Origin: Phycisphaerae bacterium
GTDB taxonomy: Bacteria; Planctomycetota; Phycisphaerae; UBA1845
DNA length: 35,580 nucleotides
Assembly (NCBI GenBank): GCA_029260115.1
Contig: JAJDDW010000082.1
Span: 1 to 35,580, forward strand
Reading direction: 5' to 3'
The translations under genes were made by a program, and so were the position numbers. Positions 24,333 to 33,246 of this stretch are shown here, one piece after another. The notes under the pieces are model-generated. The model did no database searches, was not told where the DNA came from, and saw only the letters and a program-made list of their open reading frames with translations. Position 1 is the first letter of the stretch, and each line of letters starts with the position of its first letter.

Positions 24333-25484
24333 ATGAGAAGAATTTCGATCGTATCACTAATCGTTTCATTACTCGCCACCATCGGCGCAGCCCAAGCGCG
24401 TAAGATTTCGCCAGCGCCCTACGACCCGCCCGCAGCCCAGGCCATTGATCTGGTCATCTGCTTAGACACCTCCGGCAGTATGCAAGGGCTAATCGATTCC
24501 GCACGGGCCAAGCTGTGGGATATCGCTTCCGAACTTGCCAATGTCCAACCCACGCCCCGCCTGCGCGTTGGACTATTAACTTACGGCTCACCGAATCTAT
24601 CCACGGCGGATAAAGGCTGGATCGTTCGACAAATCGATTTGACCAGCGATCTCGACGCCGTCTACGAACGCATGATGGCTATGTCCATCACTGGCGGTGA
24701 CGAATTTGTTGGTTGGGTACTAAACGACGCCGTCAATACGATGAACTGGTCACCAGACCCATCGGCGCTCAAACTCATTTTCGTAGCGGGCAATGAATCA
24801 GCCGACCAAGCCTCGCATCAAGCCAATTTCCGCAACGTAGGGAACATGGCCATCGCCAAAGGCATTAAGGTCAACGCAATTTATTGCGGCTCACAACAAC
24901 AAGGACTCAGTGAAAAATGGGATCAGGTCGCTCGTTGCGGCGGCGGCGTATTCAGCACCATAGACATGCAAGCAGCCACCGCCCAGGTGACCACCCCTTA
25001 TGACGACGCCTTGCTAAAACTAAACATCGAGCTTAACGCCACGTACATTCCGTTTGGAAAAGAAGGCCGCGTCGGCGCAGCACGTCAGATTTCTGCTGAC
25101 GCAGCCGCTGAAAGTGTTGGCGTTGCCTCCGCACCAAGCCGCGTCGCGGCTAAAGCAACCGCGCTATACAAAAACACAAAATGGGATCTCGTCGATGCTT
25201 CTTCTGACAAAGATTTCAAACTTGAACAGGTGAAAGAATCTGAACTTCCTGAAAACATGCAGAAGATGACACCGGGGAAACGAGCGGATCATCTTGTTCA
25301 ACAACGGAAGTCACGTGCCCGCGTGCAGACAGAGATACAAAAAGTAGGCGAGCAGCGACGCACGTTCCTACGCGAAGAGAAAAAGAAATCATCCACCGGC
25401 AAGCAAGGCCTAGACGACGCCCTAATCAAAACCATCCGCAAACAAGCGGCTGAAAAAGGAATCGTGATCAACAAGAGTAACTAA
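24333..25484 (+). CDS. Exported von Willebrand factor A domain protein
   Basis: I start at ATG 24333 because AAGGAG lies eight bases or so upstream; an ATG at 24297 has no such site. The 383-residue protein has a signal peptide (~1-22, cleavage near AQA-RK) and a vWA domain (~36-225) with an intact MIDAS motif D45-T-S-G-S-M50. The later metal-site loop reads VAGNESAD instead of the common DG. Residues ~280-383 are charged and helical, rich in Lys/Glu/Arg, and may bind a partner. vWA proteins bind ligands through a divalent metal. It stands alone, convergent with lpxD. The location is probably periplasmic or extracellular. Confidence 0.87.
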   Translation: MRRISIVSLIVSLLATIGAAQARKISPAPYDPPAAQAIDLVICLDTSGSMQGLIDSARAKLWDIASELANVQPTPRLRVGLLTYGSPNLSTADKGWIVRQIDLTSDLDAVYERMMAMSITGGDEFVGWVLNDAVNTMNWSPDPSALKLIFVAGNESADQASHQANFRNVGNMAIAKGIKVNAIYCGSQQQGLSEKWDQVARCGGGVFSTIDMQAATAQVTTPYDDALLKLNIELNATYIPFGKEGRVGAARQISADAAAESVGVASAPSRVAAKATALYKNTKWDLVDASSDKDFKLEQVKESELPENMQKMTPGKRADHLVQQRKSRARVQTEIQKVGEQRRTFLREEKKKSSTGKQGLDDALIKTIRKQAAEKGIVINKSN

Positions 25485-25517
25485 CCGAAAAAATGAATAT
25501 AAACCTACCAAAACTTC

Positions 25518-25555
25518 AGGCGACCCGCGTCAGCGAATCGGCGTTCGGGTCGTCT
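25518..25555. terminator. Hairpin between convergent vWA and lpxD genes
   Basis: AGGCGACCCG (25518-25527) pairs with CGGGTCGTCT (25546-25555) through ten base pairs including one G-U wobble. It sits between the converging stop codons, where a bidirectional terminator is expected. Neither side has a strong T-run, so the termination role is uncertain. Confidence 0.5.
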
Positions 25556-25569
25556 GTGGTTATGGGCTT

Positions 25570-26607
25570 TTATGATTTATCCCGCGCCGCTAGACGTTTT
25601 TCTAACTCGCGCACCCGCTTGAGCAATTCCGGCAATTTTCGCACTGCGGCCTGTTCTCTCAAGAACTGACTATTCGGCACAGTCGGCACACCGCGCACCA
25701 CTTCCCCATCAGCCACATCGCGTGTCACCACCGACATCGCACCCACCTGCACCTGGTTGCCAATGTTCACATGGTCAGACGCCCCGCCGTGCCCGCCGAA
25801 AGCTACGTAGTCACCAATAGTTGTCGAACCTGCGATACCCGTTTGCCCGGTCAAGATACAATTCCTACCGATCTGAACATTATGGGCAATCTGACAAAGG
25901 TTATCGATCTTCGTACCCGCCCCCACCCGCGTCACGCCGCTCTTCGCGCGATCGATCGTGCTGTTCGCACCGATCTCAACATCATCACCAATCTCGACCG
26001 TCCCGATTTGCGATACTTTTTGATGACTACCGTCTCGAAAAATATAGCCAAACCCATCCGCGCCGAGCGTACAGTTCGGGTGAATAACCACGCGATCCCC
26101 AATACACACCCGCTCACGCACAACCACACCAGGCCATAGCACACAATCACGACCAATTTTCGTTTCTCCACCCACATACACACCGGCGTGCAACTGCGTC
26201 CCCACGCCAACCCGCGCCCCTGCCCCAACCGTTACGAATGGCCCGATAGCCGCGCCATCAATCTCGGCTGATGGATGTACCAACGCGGTCTTGTGAACAC
26301 CAACGGAAACGTCATCAACCGGCGGCGCAAATAGTTGAAGCAGCAAACAAGCAGCCATCTCAGGATCATCAACACGAATCACCGCCCTCCCCTCAGCAAC
26401 CTCCGCATCGCGCGCGACGACAACCACAGTCGCCTTCGAGTCATCTAGGCGAGACAGCACGGACTCGGAACCCACCCATGAGACAGATGATTCACCAGCC
26501 TCCTCCAATGTAGCCACGCCCGTGATACGCTGCGGCGGATTCCCCTCAAGCTTCCCTTTTAATCGATCTGCCAGTTCAGCCGCGCTATAATTAATCTCAT
26601 TCGCCAT
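25570..26607 (-). CDS. lpxD: UDP-3-O-(3-hydroxyacyl)glucosamine N-acyltransferase
   Basis: LpxD adds the second acyl chain to the glucosamine precursor of lipid A. I start at ATG 26607, giving 345 residues, the normal length; upstream in-frame starts (to 26721) would add an atypical N-terminus. Residues ~1-100 are the uridine-binding domain (start MANEINYSAAELADRLKG). From ~105 to 315 runs a left-handed beta-helix of hexapeptide repeats, with the catalytic His in IAHNVQIGRN and the acyl-pocket segment GQTGIAGSTTIG. The C-terminal helix (~315-345) is charged. No other lipid A gene (lpxA, fabZ, lpxC) is adjacent, so it is an isolated copy. Assignment is firm. Confidence 0.92.
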   Translation of the reverse strand: MANEINYSAAELADRLKGKLEGNPPQRITGVATLEEAGESSVSWVGSESVLSRLDDSKATVVVVARDAEVAEGRAVIRVDDPEMAACLLLQLFAPPVDDVSVGVHKTALVHPSAEIDGAAIGPFVTVGAGARVGVGTQLHAGVYVGGETKIGRDCVLWPGVVVRERVCIGDRVVIHPNCTLGADGFGYIFRDGSHQKVSQIGTVEIGDDVEIGANSTIDRAKSGVTRVGAGTKIDNLCQIAHNVQIGRNCILTGQTGIAGSTTIGDYVAFGGHGGASDHVNIGNQVQVGAMSVVTRDVADGEVVRGVPTVPNSQFLREQAAVRKLPELLKRVRELEKRLAARDKS

Positions 26608-26963
26608 GTAATTGTCAGCCTCAGTTTGTCTTATACGCATTAAATTTGAGCGTTGCGATACATCAGTTAAAGCGCCGCAAGCTTCAGCCCGCGCGGCGCT
26701 ACGCAGGCTAGGCACGCCCAATACCGTGACGGTATCCTCTTCTGAAAACGACGACTATTCTACGCCGACTAAATACTAAGCCTACAGCTTGTCATACGTG
26801 AATTTGAAGACATTCTCACGTTTAACGCAATAAAATACAAAATGAACCTCATTTCGGATGTACGAACGTATCAATTACGAGGTATAACCCCACAGTCAGA
26901 ATGATTTGTATATCATGATCTCGGTTTTACACAGATAAAATATCTGCATCGAAAGGAACAAGC
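26608..26963. other. Intergenic region between lpxD and the Cys lipoprotein
   Basis: A 356-base spacer between divergent genes. It contains the REP-like hairpin at 26671-26700 and a 15-base palindrome at 26721-26735 (ATACCGT-G-ACGGTAT), then an AT-rich stretch leading to the lipoprotein ribosome site. The palindrome is operator-like but no regulator can be named. No further ORF was seen. Confidence 0.4.
26671..26700. repeat. REP-like palindromic repeat, copy 1
   Basis: AGCGCCGC (26671-26678) pairs perfectly with GCGGCGCT (26693-26700). The loop side carries CTTCAGCCCGCGCGG (26682-26696), which recurs exactly at 27299-27313. The pair brackets the lipoprotein gene, as expected for a dispersed extragenic palindrome. 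Confidence 0.55.
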
Positions 26964-27290
26964 GTGCCACTACTAAAACTAAAAAAATCGATGGGCCTAT
27001 TAGCCATACTCTTACTATGCACAGTTTCAGCCTGCAAACCATCATCACCATCCATGGACGCCGAAACCGAAGCGAAGGTAAAAGCCAAGCTTGTCAAAGC
27101 TGACGCGGTGGATGGGCAAGTTGATAAAATCGTCGCTAAATGTGCGGGATGTTCCCTGGCCATGGACGGCAGCGAAAAATATACCATGCCACTGGCCGGA
27201 TACACGCTTCACTTGTGCTCAGAACATTGCAAAACAAACTTCAGCAAAGACACCGCCAAAAAATTGCTAGCGATAGAAATCACCGAATGA
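26964..27290 (+). CDS. Small lipoprotein with TRASH/YHS-like Cys motif
   Basis: GTG 26964 is preceded by AAAGGA at good spacing. The 108-residue protein has a lipoprotein signal (~1-23: basic start, hydrophobic core, VSA before C24). After a polar linker it carries C60-x2-C63 and C85-x3-C89 with H83 and H88 nearby, in the pattern KCAGCSLAMDG ... YTLHLCSEHCKTNF. This resembles TRASH/YHS metal-binding modules that handle copper or other heavy metals. It is membrane-anchored outside the cytoplasm, so a metal-sensing or scavenging role is plausible. No metal transporter is adjacent, and it appears to stand alone between REP-like repeats. Confidence 0.82.
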   Translation: MPLLKLKKSMGLLAILLLCTVSACKPSSPSMDAETEAKVKAKLVKADAVDGQVDKIVAKCAGCSLAMDGSEKYTMPLAGYTLHLCSEHCKTNFSKDTAKKLLAIEITE

Positions 27291-27318
27291 AACGCGGACT
27301 TCAGCCCGCGCGGTGTTT
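27289..27318. repeat. REP-like palindromic repeat, copy 2
   Basis: This element starts at the lipoprotein stop codon and shares CTTCAGCCCGCGCGG (27299-27313) with copy 1. Outer arms AAACGC and GTGTTT pair with one G-U wobble, and the core GCGG-A-CTTCAG-C-CCGC is itself nearly palindromic. It could also help terminate the lipoprotein transcript. Confidence 0.5.
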
Positions 27319-27382
27319 AAAACTTAATTGAATAGCAAAAAAATAAATAGCACTTCGCGCGAATGCGACGGTTAAGCTAACA

Positions 27383-28435
27383 CTATGCAAATCGAACGCG
27401 TCCGCCACCACGGCGCACCACGCCCAATTCAAACGGGCGCTCACCCGCCTTCTGCAAGGTCTGCATCACGCCACCCGCAAAGAACGGCTTGACCACAAAC
27501 ACAAACCCAACGCCCATATTAAAGACCTTGAACATTTCCGCTCGCGTGGTCCCCAGCTTGCGCAGAAAATCAAAAATCGGTGGCGGCGTCCAAGATTTCT
27601 TATCTATGACCGCATCACACTTGGGCGGCAGCAGACGCGCGATATTCTCACGCAAGCCCCCTCCAGTCACATGGGCCATGCCCGTAACCACCCGCTTAAC
27701 ACGATATCGCGAAAGCAAAGTTTGAACCGGCTGCACATAAATGCGCGTCGGTCTCAGCAGGGCCTCTCCCACCGTTTCTCCCAACGCTTCGTGATGGGCC
27801 GACAATCGGCATTTCCCTTTAGCGATAAGCTTCCGAACCAACGAATACCCATTTGAATGAACGCCGCTAGATGGCAGTGCAATGAGCTTGTCACCTGGAG
27901 AAATCTTCGTCCCATCAATCACCCGGTCACATTCCACCACACCCACCGAAAAACCGGCTAAGTCAAAATCACCTTTGCGATATAAATCTGGCATCTCCGC
28001 CGTTTCACCACCCAGCAGCGCACAGCCAGACTCCCGACAGCCCGCCGCGACCCCTTCCACCACATCTTTCAAATGACGCGTGTCGAGTTTATTGACTGCA
28101 AGATAATCCAGAAAAAAGAGTGGCTCAGCCCCGCAGGTAATCAAATCATTCACGTTCATCGCGACTAGGTCGATACCAATAGTCGACAAACGCTTCATCT
28201 GAATGGCTATCAAGACCTTCGTACCCACGCCGTCAGCACATCCCACCAACATGGGGCGTTTATAATTCCGACGAAAAAGTTGTTCGTCATAATCGAGGCG
28301 AAATAGACCAGCAAACCCGCCATGACGCGCTTTCGGCACGCGTGGACCATACGTACTATGCATAGCCGCATGAATCGCAGAAACCCACCGCGTGTTCGCT
28401 GCAATATCTACACCACTGTCACGGTACGAAATCAA
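27383..28435 (-). CDS. purM: Phosphoribosylformylglycinamidine cyclo-ligase (AIR synthetase)
   Basis: PurM closes the imidazole ring of AIR in purine synthesis using ATP. The family signature YRDSGVDI starts four residues in. Further motifs are ARHGGFAGLF, DGVGTK, MNVNDL, GAEPLFFLDYLA, LLGGETAEMP, SSGVHSNGYSLVRK and VTGGGLREN. No ATG is available in frame at the 5' end: an in-frame stop lies at 28457-28459. I favour TTG 28435, nine bases after GGAG (28445-28448); TTG 28450 or 28453 would add five or six residues. The length (~350) is normal. It lies downstream of purF by about 60 bases on the same strand, so the two form a purF-purM operon. Confidence 0.93.
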   Translation of the reverse strand: MISYRDSGVDIAANTRWVSAIHAAMHSTYGPRVPKARHGGFAGLFRLDYDEQLFRRNYKRPMLVGCADGVGTKVLIAIQMKRLSTIGIDLVAMNVNDLITCGAEPLFFLDYLAVNKLDTRHLKDVVEGVAAGCRESGCALLGGETAEMPDLYRKGDFDLAGFSVGVVECDRVIDGTKISPGDKLIALPSSGVHSNGYSLVRKLIAKGKCRLSAHHEALGETVGEALLRPTRIYVQPVQTLLSRYRVKRVVTGMAHVTGGGLRENIARLLPPKCDAVIDKKSWTPPPIFDFLRKLGTTRAEMFKVFNMGVGFVFVVKPFFAGGVMQTLQKAGERPFELGVVRRGGGRVRFA

Positions 28436-28493
28436 AAGACATGGCTCCAACAATGACTAGGCAGAATTAATCACTAACGACGCGACCAACACA

Positions 28494-29957
28494 TCAAGTA
28501 AACATCTGCATTTGGCCATGTTCCATCGCAAACTTCTCAACAGGCTCATCGACGCTCATGGGATAATTGCCAGAAAAGCAGGCCGTGCAATATTTCTCCG
28601 GCGGCATTTGTACACAAGACAACATACCCTCATGAGATATATATTGCAGCGAATCTACTTCAAGAAAATCGCGTATCTCATCTACCGTGCGCGTATTAGC
28701 GATCAGCTCATTTTGCGTAGGAAAATCGATACCAAAATAACAAGGATGTCGAATCGGCGGAGAAGCTACCCGCAGATGAATTTCTTTCGCACCGGCTTTT
28801 CGCAACGCCCCAATCTTAGCCCGCGTCGTCGTTCCGCGTACTACGGAGTCTTCCACTACGATCAGCCGTTGACCCTTCACCGCTTCCTTAATCACATTCA
28901 GTTTCATGCGCACCGCGATGTCACGATCCGATTGCGTGGGCATAATAAATGATCGCCCAGCATAATGACTTGTCGTAAACGCGCGCCCGTAAGGTATACC
29001 AATCTGCTTGGCGTACCCCGTAGCCGCACACGTAGCACACGTAGGAATCGGAACGACCAAATCACCTTCCGCGGGAGACTCGATCGCCAGCTGCTGCCCC
29101 ATCTTAGCCCGTACCAAATGAACATTTTCGCCGAAAACTAAACTCGACGGATCAGCGAAATAAATCTGCTCAAAAATACACGCCGCCCCACGACCGCCCA
29201 TATCGCCACCAAACCGACGAGATTCCACGCCAGCATCGCTGATCGTTACAATCTCACCAGGCTCAACATCTCGATCGTAGGTCGCACCAATCATGTCGAA
29301 CGCCTTGGTCTCCGACGCCACAACCACCGCGCCATTGTCCATATGACCAAGACACAACGGACGAAAGCCCAGCGGATCGCGTACGGCTATCATGCGGTCG
29401 GAAAACAGCAATAACAGGCAATAGGCACCCTGTAGGTGATTGAGTACATGATTGAGCGGAAACTTCTTTTGCTGATGAGCAGGCTTAGCCAACAAGTGAA
29501 TAATGACCTCAGTATCACTGGTCGACTGAAATATATGGCCAACCTCTTCGTATTTTCGACGAAGCAGCGAGGCGTTAATCAAATTACCATTATGAGCCAG
29601 TGCAACTTGCCCACCGGCGAATGAAAACAACAAAGGCTGGGCGTTAGCATCTGTGCACGAGCCGGACGTCGAGTAACGACAATGACCTATCGCCCGCGTA
29701 CCGCGGATTGCGGCTAGCTTTCGCTTATTAAAAACCTGGTTCACCAGCCCCAGACCGACTTGGCGTTCGAGCCTTTCGCCGCTGGTAGATACAATCCCCG
29801 CCGACTCCTGACCACGATGTTGCAGGGCATACAATCCCAGATGAGACAATGAAACCGCATCATCATGCCCAAAAATGCCGAACAGGGCGCAGTTATGTTG
29901 CATCACAGGATTTTGTGCGGACGTTATTAGCCGGTCGGTTTGTTTGTCGCTTTCCAC
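28494..29957 (-). CDS. purF: Amidophosphoribosyltransferase
   Basis: PurF makes phosphoribosylamine from PRPP and glutamine, the first committed step of purine synthesis. The catalytic Cys is C23 in NCALFGIFG, exposed after removal of the propeptide. The start is uncertain: GTG 29957 gives a 22-residue propeptide, whereas ATG 29903 gives only MQHN; neither has a clear ribosome site. The glutaminase domain (~23-255) contains ALQHRGQESAG and IGHCRYST; the transferase domain contains VVEDSVVRGTTTRAKIG, the PRPP loop. Cysteines in GRGAACIFEQ, RHPCYFG and KYCTACF match the four [4Fe-4S] ligands of the Bacillus subtilis type. It is followed by purM on the same strand. Confidence 0.94.
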   Translation of the reverse strand: MESDKQTDRLITSAQNPVMQHNCALFGIFGHDDAVSLSHLGLYALQHRGQESAGIVSTSGERLERQVGLGLVNQVFNKRKLAAIRGTRAIGHCRYSTSGSCTDANAQPLLFSFAGGQVALAHNGNLINASLLRRKYEEVGHIFQSTSDTEVIIHLLAKPAHQQKKFPLNHVLNHLQGAYCLLLLFSDRMIAVRDPLGFRPLCLGHMDNGAVVVASETKAFDMIGATYDRDVEPGEIVTISDAGVESRRFGGDMGGRGAACIFEQIYFADPSSLVFGENVHLVRAKMGQQLAIESPAEGDLVVPIPTCATCAATGYAKQIGIPYGRAFTTSHYAGRSFIMPTQSDRDIAVRMKLNVIKEAVKGQRLIVVEDSVVRGTTTRAKIGALRKAGAKEIHLRVASPPIRHPCYFGIDFPTQNELIANTRTVDEIRDFLEVDSLQYISHEGMLSCVQMPPEKYCTACFSGNYPMSVDEPVEKFAMEHGQMQMFT

Positions 29958-30021
29958 ACCAGAGTTTAACGCTGGCTGAAAATACCGTCAATGTTCGAGA
30001 GGCGATTGAAGCCTTAGCTAT

Positions 30022-30062
30022 AAAAAAAGGCGACGCATGGCTGTATATCGCCATGCGCCGCC
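30022..30062 (-). terminator. Rho-independent terminator of the 30120-32993 gene
   Basis: On the minus strand, GGCGGCGCATGGC (from 30062 to 30050) pairs with GCCATGCGTCGCC (30041 to 30029) with a single mismatch. Seven T follow (A-run at 30022-30028 on the plus strand). It lies ~58 bases past the stop codon. Confidence 0.87.
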
Positions 30063-30119
30063 AGTATTTACTTACGACCCGCATCGGCTAATGCCGATGG
30101 GTTGAGCAAAATCCGAAAA

Positions 30120-32993
30120 TTAACGAGTTCGGGTCTTGCTTGGTCGAACAACTTCATTCTGCACGCCACCCTGCATAACTGCAGTCATGTCGGCAGTATC
30201 GATGAATCCATCACCATTGATGTCACCATCGCCTGTGTAGCCCAACTTAATCATGGCCTTAACAGAAATTGATGTCGTTGGTGTCGCTATACCACTTGCA
30301 GAGAGTGGAGCTGGGCAGCAGCAATTCTTGCTGTCAGCTAGGAAGTTCTCTAGCAAGAAGGTGTAGTCGAGCGTATCGACAGCACCGTCAGCATTGATGT
30401 CACCGTGTGGCCATGCTGTGGTACAAGTCGTATCACCACGTGGGGCATACGACGAGCCATTAACAATCTCACTCATGTAAACACCAAAGTCAACGATGTT
30501 AATCGTGTTAGCATTACCATGACTTGCTGGTTTCGCAGCGTCAAGGTTACCACCAACGAGCCAGTTACCACCCTGAAGTGGATCACCCTTCCATTGAGCA
30601 GTCCAACTGCCACCAATGCATTCAGGTGTTGCACATCCACGTAGCGTGTGCAATGTATCCTGAGCAGTAATGCAGCTGTAATTGTTCTTGTTGACCTTCA
30701 ATGTCGCGTTAGCGTGTGCATCAAAGTTGAATGCACCACCAAATTCAAGAACTTGGCAAGTCGATGTTGGGTCAGATCCACAGTCAGAGTATAGATCAAA
30801 AGTGATCGCACGCGAGAACTGGCCAGTAGCCATGTCTGGTGACACTTGAACTTCAACGTCCAATGACTGCTGATCAGAAACACGAACAGTCCACAGATTC
30901 GACTGAGTCGAACCGCAGCTATCGTTGGCTGAGCAGATGAAGAACGCTGTACCCTGAGGGATGTTGCCACCACCATTAATCCAGCCATCAACAGTACCCT
31001 GTGGAATGGTTGCATTGCTATGTTGTGCGGAACATGTAACGCTTAATGGACCCTCGCATGAGTTGTCCGCATTAGGTGTGTTCCACGATACGTTTGCATA
31101 GGTCTCGTTACAATCACTGTTCGTATCAACATCGCCAGGCGTGTTGATCGTCAAAGTACCAGCGTCACGAACGGCCTTGCTGCAACCATCAGCAAGTAAT
31201 GCTGTTGGTACCTGATTACCAGAAATGCTCGTCAAGATCGTACGACGAGGATTGTTGTCACCTAGACAAACATCGCAGCTATTGCAATCACCAATCTTGG
31301 TGAAGTTCAAGCATGCCATATTGGCAGGACCAGGCGAAGACACTGGTGCGGCTGGATCACTAGTCGCGGCATAGAAAATTGAACCCGCGGCTTCATCAAT
31401 TTCGACAGAAATAACGTTGTCGAAAATGCTACCAGCACAAGGACCAACACTAACCAATTGCAAACAAGTGTTGTCATAACCGATCAAGAACTGACCGCCA
31501 GCAACTTCTTCTGAACCAGAACCGATAGATACGGCCATGGCAACATTTTCGCCAGCTGAGTAGCAGTTTGGATCAGTGAACTGATCGCGAACGCAAGTAT
31601 CGCCCGTTGGGCAATCATCATCAACCTGACAAGCTACACCAGCAATCGCACAAACCTTGTCTAGGAACGTAAAGCCAAGTGGTGTATCTTCAGAGCATAC
31701 ACACAAATTGGTGGCTGCATCGCACTCACCCAATGGGCAAGCATCAACAGAACAATCGATGGTATTTACGTCAGTACCAGAGCAACCGCCTAATAGCTGG
31801 CTGTCTACGCCGTCACAAACATCATCAACCGTGCAAGCACGACCATCGTCACATGAAAGACCAGCAGCACCGGCTGGATCATTCGATACGATACCTGTAC
31901 CAGCATCACATGAATCCGAAGTACAAGCATCGAAGTCATCGATAACAGTTACGCTACCATCCGCTGGGTTACAACAATTTGTAACAGCGAAGTTATTAGC
32001 GTTTGTACATACACCCGTACCTGCATTACATGTATCTGTGGTGCAAGCGTTCGAGTCATTACAATCGTTATCAACTTGGCAATTTGGACAATCAATAAGA
32101 CCGCCAGTAGCCGGGCAATTCTCACCTGCGCGGAACGCAGTCGGAGCTGTCAGGCCAGCACAAGAGCCAGCAGTAACATCATCAACGCATTGTGTAGTAC
32201 CTGGGCCAATGTTAAAGCAGCAGCTACCAGACGTAATCGTAATCGTAGCGGCATTCAAATTAACAACGGCGAAACTTTTTGCTGTTCCGTCAGAGTTAAA
32301 TGTACGCTCGGTATCTGCAGAGAAGTTGATGGTATAGGTACCAACAGCACCTGCAGGAACTTGAACCAAAATCGTACCAAACATCTCGGAAGCGCCCGAG
32401 TCTGCCTTCGAACCGCTCTGAGATACACCAACATACTCGTAGTTTAGACCAGGAAACGCGACTGGAGCCAGTGGGTTGAAACCATCAAAGAGATAATTTG
32501 GGTTACCTACACAAAGACCACCAGGGCACTCTGCATTAGCGAAACATACATCACCAGCATTTGCACTGAGAATACATGCATCTTTCCCAATAAATCCACC
32601 CTGGCTACATGTAGCACCATCTACTGGACATCCATTACCCTGTGGACAAGCTAACACAGGCGCACCTGGGTAACCAACCGGGTAAAGTGGATCGCCAGAA
32701 CCACTACAATATCCAGTACCATCAATGGTGCCTTGCACAGCAAGCAGACCACCATCACCAGTTGCGGCCCAACCTGAAATCCGCAACTCCAATTCGACCA
32801 CGACACCGCCGCCTGGAATGACAATGTCATTACCAGCCAGACTCGACACAGGACCTGTACTACCGATCGGCACAAGATCAAATACGGTATTACCAGGTGG
32901 GTTTTGGCCAAACGCTGACGCGCCGAACGTCAGCAGACCGACAGCCATAGCACTCACGAAAGAGCGCGAACACATACACTTACCTACTCTCAT
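30120..32993 (-). CDS. Large secreted Cys-rich protein with cohesin-like and dockerin-like modules
   Basis: I start at ATG 32993, with GGAGG eight bases upstream; an ATG at 33008 overlaps that site. The 957-residue protein has a signal peptide (~1-29). Residues ~30-260 are beta-rich with paired cysteines; ~265-430 hold Cys repeats of the type DNDCNDSNACTTDTC; ~440-610 resemble a cohesin-like beta-sandwich (GGQFLIGYDNTCLQLVSVG); the next ~230 residues are beta-rich. Near the C-terminus lie two calcium-loop/helix units, GDINADGAVDTLDYTFLLE (~866) and GDINGDGFIDTADMTAVMQ (~920), forming a split dockerin. Such modules mediate calcium-dependent assembly. Codon use looks optimised, and a strong terminator follows. 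There is no IPTL-CTERM tail. The role is probably surface structure or adhesion. Confidence 0.82.
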   Translation of the reverse strand: MRVGKCMCSRSFVSAMAVGLLTFGASAFGQNPPGNTVFDLVPIGSTGPVSSLAGNDIVIPGGGVVVELELRISGWAATGDGGLLAVQGTIDGTGYCSGSGDPLYPVGYPGAPVLACPQGNGCPVDGATCSQGGFIGKDACILSANAGDVCFANAECPGGLCVGNPNYLFDGFNPLAPVAFPGLNYEYVGVSQSGSKADSGASEMFGTILVQVPAGAVGTYTINFSADTERTFNSDGTAKSFAVVNLNAATITITSGSCCFNIGPGTTQCVDDVTAGSCAGLTAPTAFRAGENCPATGGLIDCPNCQVDNDCNDSNACTTDTCNAGTGVCTNANNFAVTNCCNPADGSVTVIDDFDACTSDSCDAGTGIVSNDPAGAAGLSCDDGRACTVDDVCDGVDSQLLGGCSGTDVNTIDCSVDACPLGECDAATNLCVCSEDTPLGFTFLDKVCAIAGVACQVDDDCPTGDTCVRDQFTDPNCYSAGENVAMAVSIGSGSEEVAGGQFLIGYDNTCLQLVSVGPCAGSIFDNVISVEIDEAAGSIFYAATSDPAAPVSSPGPANMACLNFTKIGDCNSCDVCLGDNNPRRTILTSISGNQVPTALLADGCSKAVRDAGTLTINTPGDVDTNSDCNETYANVSWNTPNADNSCEGPLSVTCSAQHSNATIPQGTVDGWINGGGNIPQGTAFFICSANDSCGSTQSNLWTVRVSDQQSLDVEVQVSPDMATGQFSRAITFDLYSDCGSDPTSTCQVLEFGGAFNFDAHANATLKVNKNNYSCITAQDTLHTLRGCATPECIGGSWTAQWKGDPLQGGNWLVGGNLDAAKPASHGNANTINIVDFGVYMSEIVNGSSYAPRGDTTCTTAWPHGDINADGAVDTLDYTFLLENFLADSKNCCCPAPLSASGIATPTTSISVKAMIKLGYTGDGDINGDGFIDTADMTAVMQGGVQNEVVRPSKTRTR

Positions 32994-33203
32994 CTTCCAT
33001 ACCTCCATTTGGGGGACACTTTCCCATTCATCATATCATTTATCCGAGAACTAAATAGAAACCCAATAAAACTGATTAGTTATCACCTAACGAGCGACAC
33101 CATAATTGGGACTACCCGTAACCGTTACCAGTGTGATTCTCCCTTCTAAAAAGTTGGATCCCATAACAAATATCATTCTAAGTCTATACCTAAAGCCTCC
33201 AAG

Positions 33204-33230
33204 GGGAGGGCGAGACATACTCGCCCTCCC
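33204..33230 (-). terminator. Strong hairpin after the 33247 gene
   Basis: GGGAGGGCGAG (33204-33214) pairs perfectly with CTCGCCCTCCC (33220-33230), an 11-bp GC-rich stem with a five-base loop, 16 bases past the stop codon of the minus-strand gene. Only a short T-run follows on the minus strand, so it may terminate weakly or protect the 3' end. Confidence 0.65.
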
Positions 33231-33246
33231 TCACCAGGAGAACTGA

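Noticed and set aside
24194..24403. 69-codon plus-strand ORF overlapping the vWA start
   Set aside because: It runs out of frame through the vWA ribosome site and signal peptide; no ribosome site of its own.
31657..32337. 226-codon plus-strand ORF
   Set aside because: Antisense to the well-supported secreted protein; Ser/Pro/Val/Gln-rich shadow with no motif.
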